64,000 bases of DNA from Glandiceps talaboti (GCF_964340395.1 NC_135556.1:449001-513000), one strand, 5' to 3'. Positions 1 through 12,516 are shown, numbered from the stretch's first letter. Notes: a model not told the origin generated them from the letters alone. Translations and numbers: made by a program.

Positions 1-2484
1 GACACAGGGAATTCAAGAATAGATCGTAAATTGCATAGCTGTTGTCCAAATTTGTCGAAATTGTTGCATCAATTGTTTTTGACTGTCAGACGTATTTTTT
101 TTTCCACGTTCATAAAAAGATTGATTTGCAATTGGAACAGTAAGTTTTTCAGAGGTTGAACAAAGTGGCAGTCATCTGAATGGGTAATGTGTTTTCACAC
201 GCAGTTTGTTTTGATTTTTTTAGGTCAACTGACTATACTGTCTTGCAACTAGTAATGACTTGATCAAATGTACATCTTAATTTTGAGTATGTGGTTTTTC
301 AAATCAATACTGGATTTTCTCCATGATGAACTAAATTACTGTTTATAATTACATCTATTGTACTAAAGATTTGTTATAGATGAAAATTCAACTTAAAAAA
401 AATGAAATGTAAGTTTATACCATGGGTCCATTTCTACATGACAATATCTTTGTTTGAAAAAGGTGAAAACTGAAAGCACAAGGTGAAACATGATTGTTGG
501 TAAACCTCATTAATATTATGCAAATTATAAATAAATTAGCTGCTGTGGGATCAGAAATCCTCACCCCCCCCCCCCCCCCCAACCTGGGGGATCAGAAATC
601 AAATGTCCCTAGCAACAAGACCACACCCATAGCAATAGCCAAATGATCACATGTTGCGAAGATAACAAGAATATTAATAGACAAAATGAATAAACATTTT
701 AAAATGTATGTAAATATGCCTAGCAACAAGATCACGCCCATAGCAACAGCCAAATGATCACATATATTGCAAAGATTATATCAGGAATTCATGCACAAGC
801 AAACAAAAACACTAAAAAATGTATGCAAATATATCTAGCAACATGACCAAGCCCATAGCATCAGCCAAATGATCGCATATATCGCAAAGATAGCAACATG
901 GTTGGATAGGCAACTGGATAGTCATTCAGGAAATGAACACCTATTGTTAGCATAGACTAGCATGTGGATAAACATTTTTAAAAATTGTACAGTTGTGCTA
1001 CAATGCTATTGGCGGTATTTTTAAAGTGAGGGGAGGGTATTTTTCAAAATGTTCTTTTTTTCATAAACTGACCTGAGAGTGAATGATAGGAGCTAGCTAG
1101 CCACACTAAACCATGCATTGATGGTGTACTGGTTTATGACATAACAAAAACACATAATGTAAAAACACAGCAGTGCAACAATTCTAAAAATTTAACAAGT
1201 GGTAACAAGATTGGGATTTCTCCAAGTTTTTACGGAATCATATATTCACTAATTTTCAAGTTTTTGGTCCTTGTCTGAAAAAAAAGATATCATAAATTTG
1301 AGCAGTGATATTCATTGATTTTTAGATTAAATAATTGTGACTACTGTCCTATCTTTCTAAAAAATATATACTCTGAAGAAATGACTTAAAATTACACAAT
1401 TTTAATTGCTTTCTTTTTCTAAGGTGTAATGTGTAGTGTGTTATTTTCAAAAGACAGCTTACTGGGAACTCTTGTTGTGAATGGAATATTTTCTTAAGTA
1501 GATAATAGTATATGTGTAATGTAATATATATGATTTCATAGACAATAAGTAATTGTCCCCACTCCTGAATGTAGGTGATCACGACAGTCGAGAATGGCAA
1601 GCTTTCATGTGTTGAGAATAGGAAGCGGGCATTTGAACAACATTTTTGACAACTAAGTCACTGGGACATGTAGAGCTAAATTTCTTGCATAAATCATGAA
1701 AGTGCAAGACAACCCTTGGGGAAGGGAATTCCGTTTAAATCTGGTTATTGCATTAAAATAACTTTATTTTTATTTTGCAGATAATGCCAAGAAGAAAAAT
1801 TGGAAGAAGGCAGCTGTGAAAAAAGTGTGTTCTCATTTGTAATTTAATAATTCTGTGAATCAGTGATCATGCTTTCAAAGTTGACATTTAGGAGGACTTT
1901 TCAATTGCATAAAATTTCATTTCTCTATTATATAATCATGCCAAACCAGAATTGCAAAACAATCTATTACTATCCAGACTAACTTAGGCCAAATAAAAAA
2001 ATTTGTTTGGTTCCGGTTACCCGACCCCACCTAGTTTTTCACACCGACCCTAAACATTTTTTACGTATTCAAGAAAAATCATGAAGTCTCGCAAAAAATA
2101 GTGGGTGCAGAAACTGACATCAACTTAAAAAGACAATATAAAACCATTCTTCCAATCTGTAATGGCTGTACATCTGATAGGAATAAATAAACAACACAGA
2201 GACCATTTGGAAAACAATGGAAAACCTGAAATAAACACTCACACATGAAAAAAAAATAAAATAAAACAAAATAAACAATCTACTTACCCCACCTATTTTA
2301 AAATTGAATGTAATCGGAACCACATTTTTGTTTTTTTTACACCTAAACAATCTCAAACTTGTGAACGTAGAATGAAAAACCTTTCCATATGACCTTGACG
2401 CATTTTAATCGGAATCACAATTTTGTTTTTTTTACACCTAAACAACCTCAAACTGGTGAATGTAGAATGAAACCTTTCCATATG
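1..2484. other. Non-coding host DNA, probably PYM1 intron or upstream region
   Basis: I see no convincing gene here. There is a C-run near 564-581, and from about 600 to 960 an imperfect tandem array of a unit of roughly 110-120 bp with the core GCAACAAGACCACACCCATA. The same core recurs at 3900-4330, 5400-5730 and 8930-9420 in both orientations. A splice-acceptor-like TTTTATTTTGCAG at about 1768-1780 precedes a short Lys-rich open stretch. It does not match PYM1 and I do not call it an exon. Confidence 0.5.
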
Positions 2485-3175
2485 ACCTTGACGTATTTTA
2501 ATCTGAATCCTTCCAGTCCATGTATTTTAATCTGAATCCCTCAAGTCCATGTATTTTAATCTGAATCCTTCCAAGTCCATGTAATTTAATCTGAATCCTT
2601 CCAGTCCATGTATTTTAATCTGAATCCTTCCAAGTCCATGTATTTTAATCTGAATCCCTCAAGTCCATGTAATTTAATCTGAATCCTTCCAGTCCATGTA
2701 TTTTAATCTGAATCCCTCAAGTCCATGTATTTTAATCTGAATCCTTCCAGTCCATGTATTTTAATCTGAATCCTTCCAGTCCATGTATTTTAATCTGAAT
2801 CCTTCCAGTCCATGTATTTTAATCTGAATCCTTCCAAGTCCATGTATTTTAATCTGAATCCTTCCAGTCCATGTATTTTAATCTGAATCCTTCCAGTCCA
2901 TGTATTTTAATCTGAATCCTTCCAGTCCATGTATTTTAATCTGAATCCCTCAAGTCCATGTATTTTAATCTGAATCCCTCAAGTCCATGTATTTTAATCT
3001 GAATCCTTCCAGTCCATGTATTTTAATCTGAATCCTTCCAGTCCATGTATTTTAATCTGAATCCTTCCAGTCCATGTATTTTAATCTGAATCCTTCCAGT
3101 CCATGTATTTTAATCTGAATCCTTCCAAGTCCATGTATTTTAATCTGAATCCTTCCAAGTCCATGTATTTTTGTA
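2485..3175. repeat. Minisatellite, 28-29 bp unit
   Basis: About two dozen head-to-tail copies of a 28-29 bp unit whose core is CCATGTATTTTAATCTGAAT. Variants differ mainly by TTCCAG, TTCCAAG or CTCAAG at the unit junction, and a few carry TAATTTAA for TATTTTAA. The array ends abruptly near 3175. It lies in the non-coding region upstream of the PYM1 exon. Confidence 0.95.
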
Positions 3176-6100
3176 TTTACGTTGAAGAAACATCAAATAA
3201 CTAAATTTTACTAAAATGAACGTGTGATAAGTTTTTTGTTTGATGTTACTGTGGAAAAAATAAAATATTGCTGTAAATGAACAACTGAAATATGGATGCC
3301 TACGTGTCTATGATGAATGGGTGTATGTATGTTAATGCATACTCGAACTCCACCCAACTCCACAGTGAGTGAGATATCCCACAATTCAGCCTGTTTTGTA
3401 TGCTCAGACATTGAATTTAGAACCATGGCAAGTTTCCCAGTGTACAGAATAATGTGGTAGATTTTGAAACATTTTGTAACCATATAATTAGTGTTGTTAT
3501 AGCCCCTTATTGCTCACTTCGACATGGAAAACATCTTATGGCATGGTCATGATAATGTATTCAATCATAGACAGTCTATGATTCCATGTAGCCTATAGGC
3601 TGACATTGTAACATACAGTTGATGAAGTTAAAATTAGGGGTGAAAATAGAATTCTTGTAAAGTGATGACTATAATATAAAAGTACAATATTTTACCAACT
3701 TTCTCATAATTAATAATCCCATAGTTATAATTTAAATGTGTTCTATAGTGTGTGTGAGTCATCATATGAAACCACTAATTACTTTATTACTTTGCTAAAA
3801 CAAAACTTCATAGTGGAAGAGCTCAACAGCAGAACCACTTCTACATTTGTTACCAAAAAACAGCGGAGCTATTCTGACCAATAGGTCACTTGTTTGAATG
3901 TTTATTCACTTGTCTATGAATCCCTAATGTTATCTTTGCAATATATGTGATCATTTGGCTGTTGCCCTGGATGTTGGCGTGATCTTGTTGCTAGGTATAT
4001 CTGCATACTATTTTATGAATGTTTATTCATTTGTCTATTAATCCCTGTTGTTATCTTTGTAATATATGTGATTATTAGACTGTTGCCAAGGGCGTGATCT
4101 TGTTGCTAGGCATATTGCATACATCTTTTGAATGTTTGTTCACTTATCTAAGAATCCCTGTTGTTATCTGTGTGAAATACACCACCGTTTGGCTGTTGCT
4201 ATGGGTGTGGTCATGGTTGCTAGGGATATCTGCATATATTTTTTGAATGTTTACTCACTTGCCTACCAGATGATGTTGTTATTTAACCAAAATATCCTGC
4301 CATGTGGTTGTTGCTAAGGGCATGGTCACGGACAAATTGTGTCAAAATGTTTTGAAGAAAATCTGCAGAATAACTTTTCTAGAAACATCTCGCCAAGTTT
4401 CAGTCTCATTGACCAACTAATTTTTGAGATATAATTTTTTGACCAAAATTCACATTTTCACACCTAATTTGCATATCATATATTTGGTCAAAAATAATGA
4501 TTTGGTCAAAAAACTTAAACTCCCAAACTACGGGGCAGATGGGTCTGAAAATTGGCGGGAATATTCTTAGGGATGTTTAGATTAAGATTTGTTCATAACA
4601 TGATGATTGCATTAGTAATATGCAAATTAGGGATAAAATGTGTCTTTTTGGTAAAAAATCTTTAATTCCAAAACTACTAGGCAGATTGGGCTGAAATTTA
4701 ACGGGGAGTGTATCTGGGTGTATAGTATCTGGGGGTGTAAACAACTTAAGGTGAAAAAAACACTAGACCGATTGCCATATTTGGTGGGTATATTACCCTG
4801 GGTTCCTAGTTGGGAAATTGTTCAAATCAAAATGATCTAATCACCGGTGTATGATTTGGGTCCGGTGTGTAATTTTTGGTCAAATTTAGAATTGTTCATA
4901 ACATGATCCCATTAGTGATATTCAAATTAGGTCTGAAAATGTGGCTGTTTTTTAAAAATCTATAATTCCAAAATTAGTGAACAGATTCAGCCGAAAATTA
5001 TTGGGGATGTATAGATGAAGGTGAAGTCACAACATGACATGATGATCCCATTGGGATTATGCGTATTTGTTCATAACATGATCCCATTAGTGATATTCAA
5101 ATTAGGTCTGAAAATGTGGCTGTTTTTTAAAAATCTATAATTCCAAAATTAGTGAACAGATTCAGCCGAAAATTATTGGGGATGTATAGATGAAGGTGAA
5201 GTCACAACATGACATGATGATCCCATTGGGATTATGCGTATTTGGTCTTAAAAATCTTGATTTTGGTCAAAAACTTATGATTCAAAAAGTACATGGGGAA
5301 TGGGGCTGAAACCTGGTGGGGATGTTTCTGGGGGTGTTATTCTGCAGTTATTGTTCCAAACATATTGACAAAACTGGCCCTTAGTAACATTGAAATGATG
5401 CACATTACAAAGATAACAACAGGGATGAGTAGGTATTAAATAAAGATTTTACAAATGTATGCAAATTTCCCGAGCAAAAAGACCACCCCATAGCAACAGC
5501 GAAATGATGGTTTATATTGTAAAGATGAAAACTAGAAAGGGTAGGCAAGTGAAAGTGAAAGATTCCTAAAATGTATGCAAATATACCCAGCAACAAGACC
5601 ACACCCATAGCAACAGCCAAATGATGAGCTATATCGCCAGGATCAACAGGAATTGTTAGGCAAGTGGATAAAGATCCAAAAGGTTAATTCAAATATGGCT
5701 AGCAACAAGATTATGCCATGGCAACAGCCAAATAGCCAGTAGTGCTTCAGTGGTGTGGTGTGTGTGTGTGTGTGTGGACGACTTAACCTCAAAAACCGCC
5801 CAACCAATTGCCTTGGTGTTTGGTGGGGAGATTACTTTTGGTGTCTAATTGGTAAATTGTCCAAAGCAAAATGATCACTTCACAGGTATGTGATTTGGGT
5901 CAAAAAAATGTTATGTTTAGTCGAAAAAATTAATGGGCAGATTGGTCTGAAATTTGGTCGGAATGTTCTTAAAGGTTTGTAAATTAAGAATTGTTCATGA
6001 CGATGATTCCATCAGTAATATGCAAATTAGGACTAAAAATGTGTCACCTTATCAATTTTGTTGTGCTAAAAAGGTACAATTGTGCTACAACGCATTGGTG

Positions 6101-6295
6101 CTATTTTTATGTATTATTTTTTGCATTTTACTATGTATTTTACTACATGTTTGTTTTGAGTTTATTATTACTTGAGTCTGTCTTTATATCTATTTAATTG
6201 CAGGCATTTAAGTTTCCCTTAAAGGAACTCGAGAAAGTATTATCTTGTCTTATCTTATTCTTTCTTATGATGATGTCTATTTCTCTTGTTCATAG
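3176..6295. other. Repeat-rich non-coding host DNA (probable PYM1 intron)
   Basis: No gene is supported here. The stretch consists of decayed interspersed repeats. One family has the core GCAACAAGACCACACCCATA (3930-4330 and 5400-5730, both orientations). A second contains a segment like TTGGTGGGTATATTACC followed by an 'AACATGATCCCATTAG' segment (about 4340-5260 and 5735-6090), which returns at 8575-8870. A (TG)n tract lies at 5757-5776. The 3' end is a plausible intron end, with a pyrimidine-rich TTCTCTTGTTCATAG directly before the PYM1 exon. Confidence 0.6.
4893..5242. repeat. Tandem duplication of a 175-bp segment
   Basis: Two near-identical direct copies, 4893-5067 and 5068-about 5242, both beginning TGTTCATAACATGATCCC. 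They lie inside a larger decayed interspersed repeat. The lack of differences suggests a recent duplication. Confidence 0.9.
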
Positions 6296-6719
6296 ATATG
6301 AAAGCAAAGGGAAGCAGTGGATGAACAGTATTCCAAAACTTCCTCCTGGCTATGTTGAAGAATCAAAGGAGGAACCAAAGAAAACAATGTCTAAATCTGC
6401 CAAGAAGAATGAGAGGAGGAAACAGAAAAAGAAAGAGAAAAAAGAATTTGGGTCAAGTGAAGCCCTAGGTGAAGACCATGCTGATGAACTTGCAGAGATG
6501 TTTGATAAAACCATGATAAATATTCCACGGCAGAACCAAGGAAATGAACCCAAGAACCCATCAAAAAGAATTAAAAATATCAAGAAGAAATTGAGACAGA
6601 TAGAAGATTTGGAAGAAAAAATTGCATCAGGAACAATAACCAGTCCTTCTAAAGAACAGCTGGATAAAATTGCTAGGAAACAAGACTTAGAAGATGAATT
6701 GTTGATGTTGGAGGATTAG
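6296..6719 (+). CDS. PYM1: PYM homolog, last coding exon (partner of Y14 and Mago)
   Basis: PYM/WIBG binds the Y14-Mago pair and the ribosome, and helps remove exon-junction complexes from translated mRNA in the cytoplasm. This exon starts after an AG acceptor at 6294-6295 (phase 2) and ends with TAG at 6717-6719. It encodes about 140 residues. Visible are a YESKGKQW...PKLPPGY segment near the start, as in the part of PYM just after its N-terminal Y14-Mago-binding domain; a Lys/Arg-rich stretch (SAKKNERRKQKKKEKK); and a C-terminal coiled coil with KKLRQIEDLEEKIASG and PSKEQLDKIARKQDLEDELL, which is characteristic of PYM. The N-terminal exon with the Y14-Mago-binding domain is not in the window and must lie upstream. 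An in-frame extension back to 6198 is intron. The 3' UTR appears to run into the minisatellite that begins just after the stop. Confidence 0.88.
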
Positions 6720-6724
6720 ATAAA

Positions 6725-7262
6725 TGAATATTCACAGAATGGAAGGGGAAGAGACATGGCAGATTGGGACAGACAGAGTAGAAGGGGAAGAGACATACAC
6801 ACTGACAGATAGGGACAGAGTAGAAGGGGAAGAGACATACATACTGACAGATAGGGACAGACAGAGTAGAAGGGGAAGAGACATACACACTGACAGATAG
6901 GGACAGACAGAGTAGAAGGGGAAGAGACATACACACTGACAGATAGGGACAGACAGTAGAAGGGGAAGAGACATACACACTGACAGATAGGGCCAGACAG
7001 TAGAAGGGGAAGAGACATACACACTGACAGATAGGGACAGACAGAGTAGAAGGGGAAGACATACACACTGACAGATAGGGACAGACAGTAGAAGGGGAAG
7101 AGACATACACACTGGCAGATAGGGACAGACAGTAGAAGGGGAAGAGACATACACTGACAGATAGGGACAGAAAAGAAGAAGAGACATACTGACAGATAGG
7201 GACAGACAGAGTAGAAGGGGAAGAGACATACACACTGGCAGATAGGGACAGACAGAAGGGGT
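6725..7262. repeat. Minisatellite in the PYM1 3' UTR, unit about 42-46 bp
   Basis: About eleven direct copies of a unit containing GTAGAAGGGGAAGAGACATA, followed by a 'CACTGACAGATAGGGACAGA' segment, with copies lacking one or two short blocks. The purine-rich + strand makes the minus strand open in several frames with artificial Ser/Leu/Pro-rich repeats. These are not genes. AATAAA-like signals occur further down near 7468 and 7507. Confidence 0.95.
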
Positions 7263-10067
7263 AACAAAGTTTTATAACCTGACAGGACAGATAAGAGATA
7301 CTGAAAGACTCCAATTGATATCAAACTGTATAAAACAGAAATGGTGACACTGTGATTGATGAAAGTAACACATATTGGTAGATAGTGACAGATAAGATGC
7401 AAGCAGACACACCCATTGGAAGGAAAGTGAGCAGGAGTATGAGGCAACAATTCTGGTGAAACTAGCAAATAAAAATATGTAAAATTGAAAAATACACCTT
7501 GAAAAAATAAAATAGCATCCTAACCAAACTAGAGAGACAATTACATTAATTTTATAAGATGATTCTCAGAACACATTTGTAAAGTCTAAACGAATGAAAA
7601 TATGAAATCTATTCCATACAATATATGTTAAAACGTTGACAAAATGGGTACACTTATGGATGTCATTGAATACTCCCCCACGAAGACAAAATATTCAAAT
7701 AGATTTATTGTGTTTCCAATGCTTAATATACATTATCATGATTATCATTACAATGATATAAGGAAAAGAAACACATTTTCTATATGATACATGGAAAGAG
7801 CCTATAAAAGAAGGCAAGGCTTGTCAGGCTAATGGAGTTAAAAGCTTTACAGCATTCTTGCAAATATTCTAGCAATCATTGTCATAAAGTGCACATTCTA
7901 AGCTTTCACAAAAGATATAACACTAATACCTTTGTGGTTTTCATGGAACTTCCAGGTATTGTTGATGTCCATTTCACAAAAATAGTACCATCATTTGACC
8001 TTGACCTTTGATCACCAAGTTCATTTGCCAAATGTATACTATATGTAGATAGCACATGTAGAACCATTCACATTGTCCAAATACCTTTCTTATTTCCCAA
8101 AGATGTTCAAATTTACAGAAAGACATTGTTTCTTGTTATTCAGAATGATTGACACAGTAATGGAGTTAAGAACTTTCTTACAATCTTTTGAAATTTCACA
8201 AACATTTGCATAAATTTCACCTGAGCTTTCAAAAAAAGTGTGGCACAGCTGCCTTTGTCATTTACATGTGAAATGACACTAACATAATTCAAAAGATTTT
8301 ACCAAATATTCCCATTTCAACATTTGTATAATCGGTTTCATTTGACCTTGACTGTCAATCACCAAAGTATAGAACTACATGTATGTTTATAGTATATGAA
8401 TACACATTTATATCATGCAAATAGCTTTCTTAATCCTAAAGATATTGCAATTTCTTATGGCAACTTATTTGGTAAAATTGGGAAGTGGCTGCCACGGTAA
8501 CTGTTCTGATAGCTTTATGCTACTTAGTAGAAGTTACCTTGGCAACCACTTCCCAATTTTAGTATTTTTAGCACAGCTGAACTGATAACATTCAGTAGTG
8601 CTAAAGGCATGGCAAAGTGTCTGTGTGTGTGTACTTGACCAATTGCCATGATATTTGGTGGGTATATTACCTTGGGTGTCTAGTTGGGAAATTGCTCATG
8701 TGTGATTTGGGTAAAAAATGTGAGTTTTGGTCAAAAAAACTTAAAACTACAAGTACTCAGCAGATCAATTTTGAACTTGGTTGAAATGTTCTTAGAGGTG
8801 TTTAGATTAAGAATTTTCATAACATGATGATCCCATCAGTGATATCCAAATTAGGTATAATAAAAGCGCCTATGGTGTTGTAGCGCAACTGTTGACAGAA
8901 CACTTTAATTTTTGTAATCATTATATAATCTTGTTGTTAGACATAATTGCATACATTCTTTGAAGATTTTCCAATGCCTTCCCATCCATGGTGTTATATC
9001 TGCAATATACATCACCATTGATTGTTACTATGGGTGTGGTCTTGTTGCTAGGCATATCAACATACAATTTTGCAATGCTCATTCATTTACCTTCCTGTCA
9101 CCAGTGTTATTTTGGCATTATATGTCAGTGGCATCCTACGTTCTGTTCATATATCAACGTAATTTGTATCAGTACATTCTCCACCATGTTTCCTTTGTTA
9201 CGATTTTTTGCTTTTCTAGTTCTGTAACTGATTAGCAGAAATTGCCCAAAGTAAATAAAAAATTGAATTGAATTGTCATTGTTTACCTGTTGCTATGGGT
9301 GTGGTTTTGTTGCTAAGGGCATTTACGTATTTTAACTGCCTACCCATCCCTGCTGTTATAATTGTCAAAAAACCTATCATTTGACTGTTGCTAAAGGTGT
9401 GGTCATGGTTGCTAGGGCCAATTATGCAAGTACGACATGCTCACAATTTGCTGACTAACAGTAACACTTTCAGAATCATAATCAAATTTCAACCCCAGTA
9501 GTTTGAGTGGTAAAGCTCAATACAAAAATCAATTGTATCATCTACAAGACAGACAGACAGGCATTTTACCTTTAACCTGCAACCTGTAGTACAGCGTTAA
9601 AGTTGGGTAGACAATGTTTTCAAGTAACCTCAAGGAGAGATTAATTCCTGTGCCATTCAGTACCCCCTAAAAATTTTAATGGTTTAATGAGATCAATAAA
9701 ACAATGAGATCTGTACACTCCTATGGCCTAAATATTCCTACCAGACAAATCATGTTTTTAAATAGCTCCACTGTCAGCAACAGCTGCGCAGAGCTTAAAG
9801 GTTAAAGGTTGATTCTCCGTCATCACGCATATGTATGTCAACTTTTTTTATTCTCATCTTCATCTCCAAAACCAAGTCAGAACACTTTGATATTTGGTCT
9901 GCAAGTTGCTTGGGGAGGCTGTTCAAATTTGTTCATGCCAAGTTGATCTGTGCCATTTTCAATTTATCAATTTCTTCTCAAATACTACTTGTCAGATTGC
10001 TTTAATTGATATCTCTTACTCAGATTTGTTAATTTCAAGTCAGGGCATGTTCTCTTCTATTTTTAAC
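7263..10067. other. Intergenic host DNA with decayed repeats
   Basis: No gene is supported. 8575-8870 repeats the family seen at 4340-5260. 8930-9420 holds further copies of the GCAACA-type repeat in reverse. 8472-8565 is a hairpin with arms of about 28 nt (AATTGGGAAGTGG... and its complement). The stretch ends at the left terminal repeat of the outer virus-like element. Confidence 0.6.
8472..8565. repeat. Imperfect hairpin
   Basis: The arm beginning AATTGGGAAGTGGCTGCCA is matched in inverse by TGGCAACCACTTCCCAATT, with a loop of about 35 nt between them. It looks like a small decayed palindromic repeat. Confidence 0.8.
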
Positions 10068-10252
10068 ATTTACATAACAATAGGCGCAGCGGGGTACAAT
10101 CGGCTCACCTGTGAATGACTCATCGTCCTTTACCTCTATGACCTGATTTATGTAAGCTCGAGTTGAAATGAAATTGGATAACCATTAAAATCTATTAGTT
10201 CTTTATTTTGATTAGTTATTCAAATTCGAAGACTAGTTGTATTCATTTTTTT
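10068..10252 (+). repeat. Left terminal inverted repeat of the outer element
   Basis: It matches the reverse complement of 54882-55066 with a handful of differences. It contains the 3' end of the penton-like gene A (10148-10252, minus strand). One difference matters: this copy has a stop codon at 10220-10222 where the right copy keeps tryptophan. Confidence 0.92.
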
Positions 10253-10813
10253 AATTGGTACTGGAACATTAGCAGGAAATGAATAAGTGACAGCTTCTCC
10301 TATTTCACCCCGATCCTGTAATGTTAAAATTTGTAAATAATTAGACCTTTTCCCATTGATGTAATTAGTAGGTGTATCTATAATATCACAGTAGACTACA
10401 TATTCAGTCACAGGAAGAAAATCTGCTTTGTTTGGACTAATACTCGATGAAACATATTCTTTCTCTTTAAAACCAAGTATCTTCGCAAAATTCTTAGGCC
10501 TGGAAAAGTCTACTTTAATATTATCACCGAGTACCATCTGTGTTTTTCCTGTTGGCAAAATTCTCTTAAAATTAATCAATTTCATTCTACCAATCGCTTG
10601 TGATAATGTATCTACATTGTAATTACCTGATTCTACTTTTTTAACTGACGTTTTATTGTTAGCAGTAAAAGCAATTTCATTGTTTTCTTTTGTAATATTA
10701 TACCAGGAATTATATAGTTTACACTCCAACAGTCGTATCTGTTTATAACCAGTCAGCGTTTCTGTAAAACTGATAGTAATATCATTAGATTCTTTGTTTA
10801 TATACAACTTCAT
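10148..10813 (-). pseudogene. Gene A: penton-like minor capsid protein, one premature stop
   Basis: The start ATG at 10811-10813 gives MKLYIN, and the natural stop lies at 10148-10150. That spans 222 codons, exactly the length of the intact homolog at 33177-33842. A premature stop at 10220-10222 removes the last 24 residues. The family is widespread next to PolB and integrase genes in invertebrate virus-like elements. It shows an N-terminal GYKQIRLLECKLYNSWYNI-type strand pattern, a GNYNVDTLSQAI segment, and a C-terminal LRIWITxQN..IDFNG strand. A single-jelly-roll penton role is inference from this pattern and the gene context. The 5' half lies inside the amplified unit, the 3' end in the terminal repeat. 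Confidence 0.7.
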
Positions 10814-10866
10814 TGTTTTTTGTTTATATATATATTTATATATATTTATTATATACTTAGTATAAT

Positions 10867-11894
10867 ATGCCATCAAATTTTGGATTAGGTATGATAGCAC
10901 CACAAGGATATGCACTTAATGATCTCAAAGATGTTAACACACCCACAACGTATTTAATCGGACGCAATAATAATAAAGATTTCTTCTTAAAATGGAAAAA
11001 TAATTCTAAATCATTTAATTTAGAACCAGCGGCAGTTCAATCACACGAGCATACAAACAAATTAGTAGATCTAAATGATATAGATGAGACAATCGAAGAA
11101 TATAAAGTAACAAAACATCATGTACCATTTGGCTTTGCATATAGCAACAGAGATAATAAGTTCTATACTTTTGAATTACCAAGAGATTTTGTTGAATTGA
11201 TTGAAAAACCCTTAACTATTGACCATGGTTTAACTGACCGAGTTCCTTATGTGTTGGTTTATAATGACAATAATATAATAAGACATTTAGTTTAACTGAT
11301 ATCAGACACTATTTACCGGAAGCAGATCCTAGGTTAGACCTGTTGAACCCAAAACTGGATTTAAAAATGGATGCTTCAAAAACAATAGTGAAAAGTGACA
11401 GTATTTTTCGTAGAATTGTGAATTCAGGAGAATGGTATTGTAGTTATATTATTCAAGAAGGAATTATTAACTTATTTTATGATGCGCAGTTTAATGTAAC
11501 TGGTTTGAAACCTATTGATGAGGCTAAATTAACATTGATTTCTATTAGTGATGCGATGACGTACAATATAAAAAAAAGTAAGCAGTGGTGCCATTATTAT
11601 TAAATGTATTAAATTAAATACTGAGGGTGAATACGATACGCTTTTGGATGGATTTTCAATAGCACGTTACCGACGTACATTATTAACTATTGAAATTCAT
11701 ATTGATAATGAGAATATTAATGTTACTTTTACAGAAAATAAAGTGTGTCATCTAAATTAGCAGAAGCGTTAATAGAAAATAAAAAAAGTGTTATATGCAA
11801 TAACACAAGGGTTATTGTTTCTAGATATCAAAACAATAACTTTGAAACGTATGATTCTTATAGATTTAAAAGTATTTTAAACTCAACTTTTTAA
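10867..11894 (+). pseudogene. Gene B (copy 1), uncharacterised virion-type protein, broken
   Basis: The ATG at 10867 gives MPSNFGLGMIAPQGYALNDL, like the homolog at 34157. It stays open for 142 residues, to a stop at 11295. A small insertion around 11272-11290 shifts the frame. The middle is open again from 11343 to 11603, and the C-terminal part runs to about 11894 after another shift near 11580. The full product would be about 335 residues, with no signal peptide or obvious membrane segment. I do not know the function. It is divergently transcribed from gene A across an AT-rich gap of about 55 bp that probably holds both promoters. Confidence 0.7.
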
Positions 11895-11926
11895 AAAAAA
11901 GTTAAATATTTAGTATTATATACAAA

Positions 11927-12496
11927 ATGAATAAATCTCTTAGTTTATCTTTCAACGATCTTAAGGATTTTAAATCTATGAAAACAATACCAGGTGTTAA
12001 ATATCAGATAGAATATGAAAATAATATGTTTAAATTAAAGCCAATTCCACCTAAAAAACCGGAGTCAGAGAGAATTGCAATAATTGAATTTGTCTGTAAA
12101 AAAAATGTTAAGGAATTTTCTCATATAATAAACACGGATAAAGTAATATTTGATAGTGATAAAAACGATTATTTTATTCAACCAGGAACTTACCATATTC
12201 AACATTTTTTAGACTCTGGTCATATTCTCCCTCAGTTGAAGTTTAAAGAAAAAAATGAGAGAGCAATAGTTATTTTTTATATAAAATTCGATGATGAAAA
12301 AAAAATATCTCATTTAACATACGTTATAAACAAACAAATTTTACCAACATCTATGTCTCGGTTATTTCATACTGAAAAAAAAGTTAAAATTAGTATTAAT
12401 TTTACGGTCTTCGATTGCAGTTATACAAAAATAACTTATCATTCCACTTTGATTATCAAACCTTATAAAAATAATATTTTTAAATATATAGTATAA
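11927..12496 (+). CDS. Gene C (copy 1), uncharacterised 189-aa protein
   Basis: An open frame from ATG to TAA, 33 bp after gene B. The N-terminus contains LNDLKDF-like and PGVKYQIEYENNMFKLKPIP segments, followed by a Pro/Lys stretch and alternating beta-type strands (GTYHIQHFLDSGHILPQLKF, ERAIVIFYIKF). It has no membrane segment. The homolog at 35193-35780 has six more residues and the same order of segments. The function is unknown; its position among structural genes suggests a virion or assembly role (inference). Confidence 0.7.
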   Translation: MNKSLSLSFNDLKDFKSMKTIPGVKYQIEYENNMFKLKPIPPKKPESERIAIIEFVCKKNVKEFSHIINTDKVIFDSDKNDYFIQPGTYHIQHFLDSGHILPQLKFKEKNERAIVIFYIKFDDEKKISHLTYVINKQILPTSMSRLFHTEKKVKISINFTVFDCSYTKITYHSTLIIKPYKNNIFKYIV

Positions 12497-12516
12497 TTAT
12501 AAGGTGATATTACAAA

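Noticed and set aside
1781-1830. Short exon-like piece after a TTTTATTTTGCAG acceptor
   Set aside because: It is Lys-rich and without a match to PYM; the acceptor alone is weak evidence and there is no partner exon.
4132-6197. Several short open frames upstream of the PYM1 exon
   Set aside because: They lie in interspersed repeats, recur in other repeat copies, and show no conserved motif.
6673-7468. Long Ser/Leu/Pro/Cys-rich open frames on the minus strand
   Set aside because: They are translations of the purine-rich minisatellite after PYM1, open in several frames at once, with no independent support.
10130-10220. A CRISPR-like or bacterial interpretation of the direct repeats and integrase
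   Set aside because: The SINE, LINEs, PYM1 exon and splice signals show animal DNA; the repeats are minisatellites and tandem amplification, not spaced palindromic arrays.
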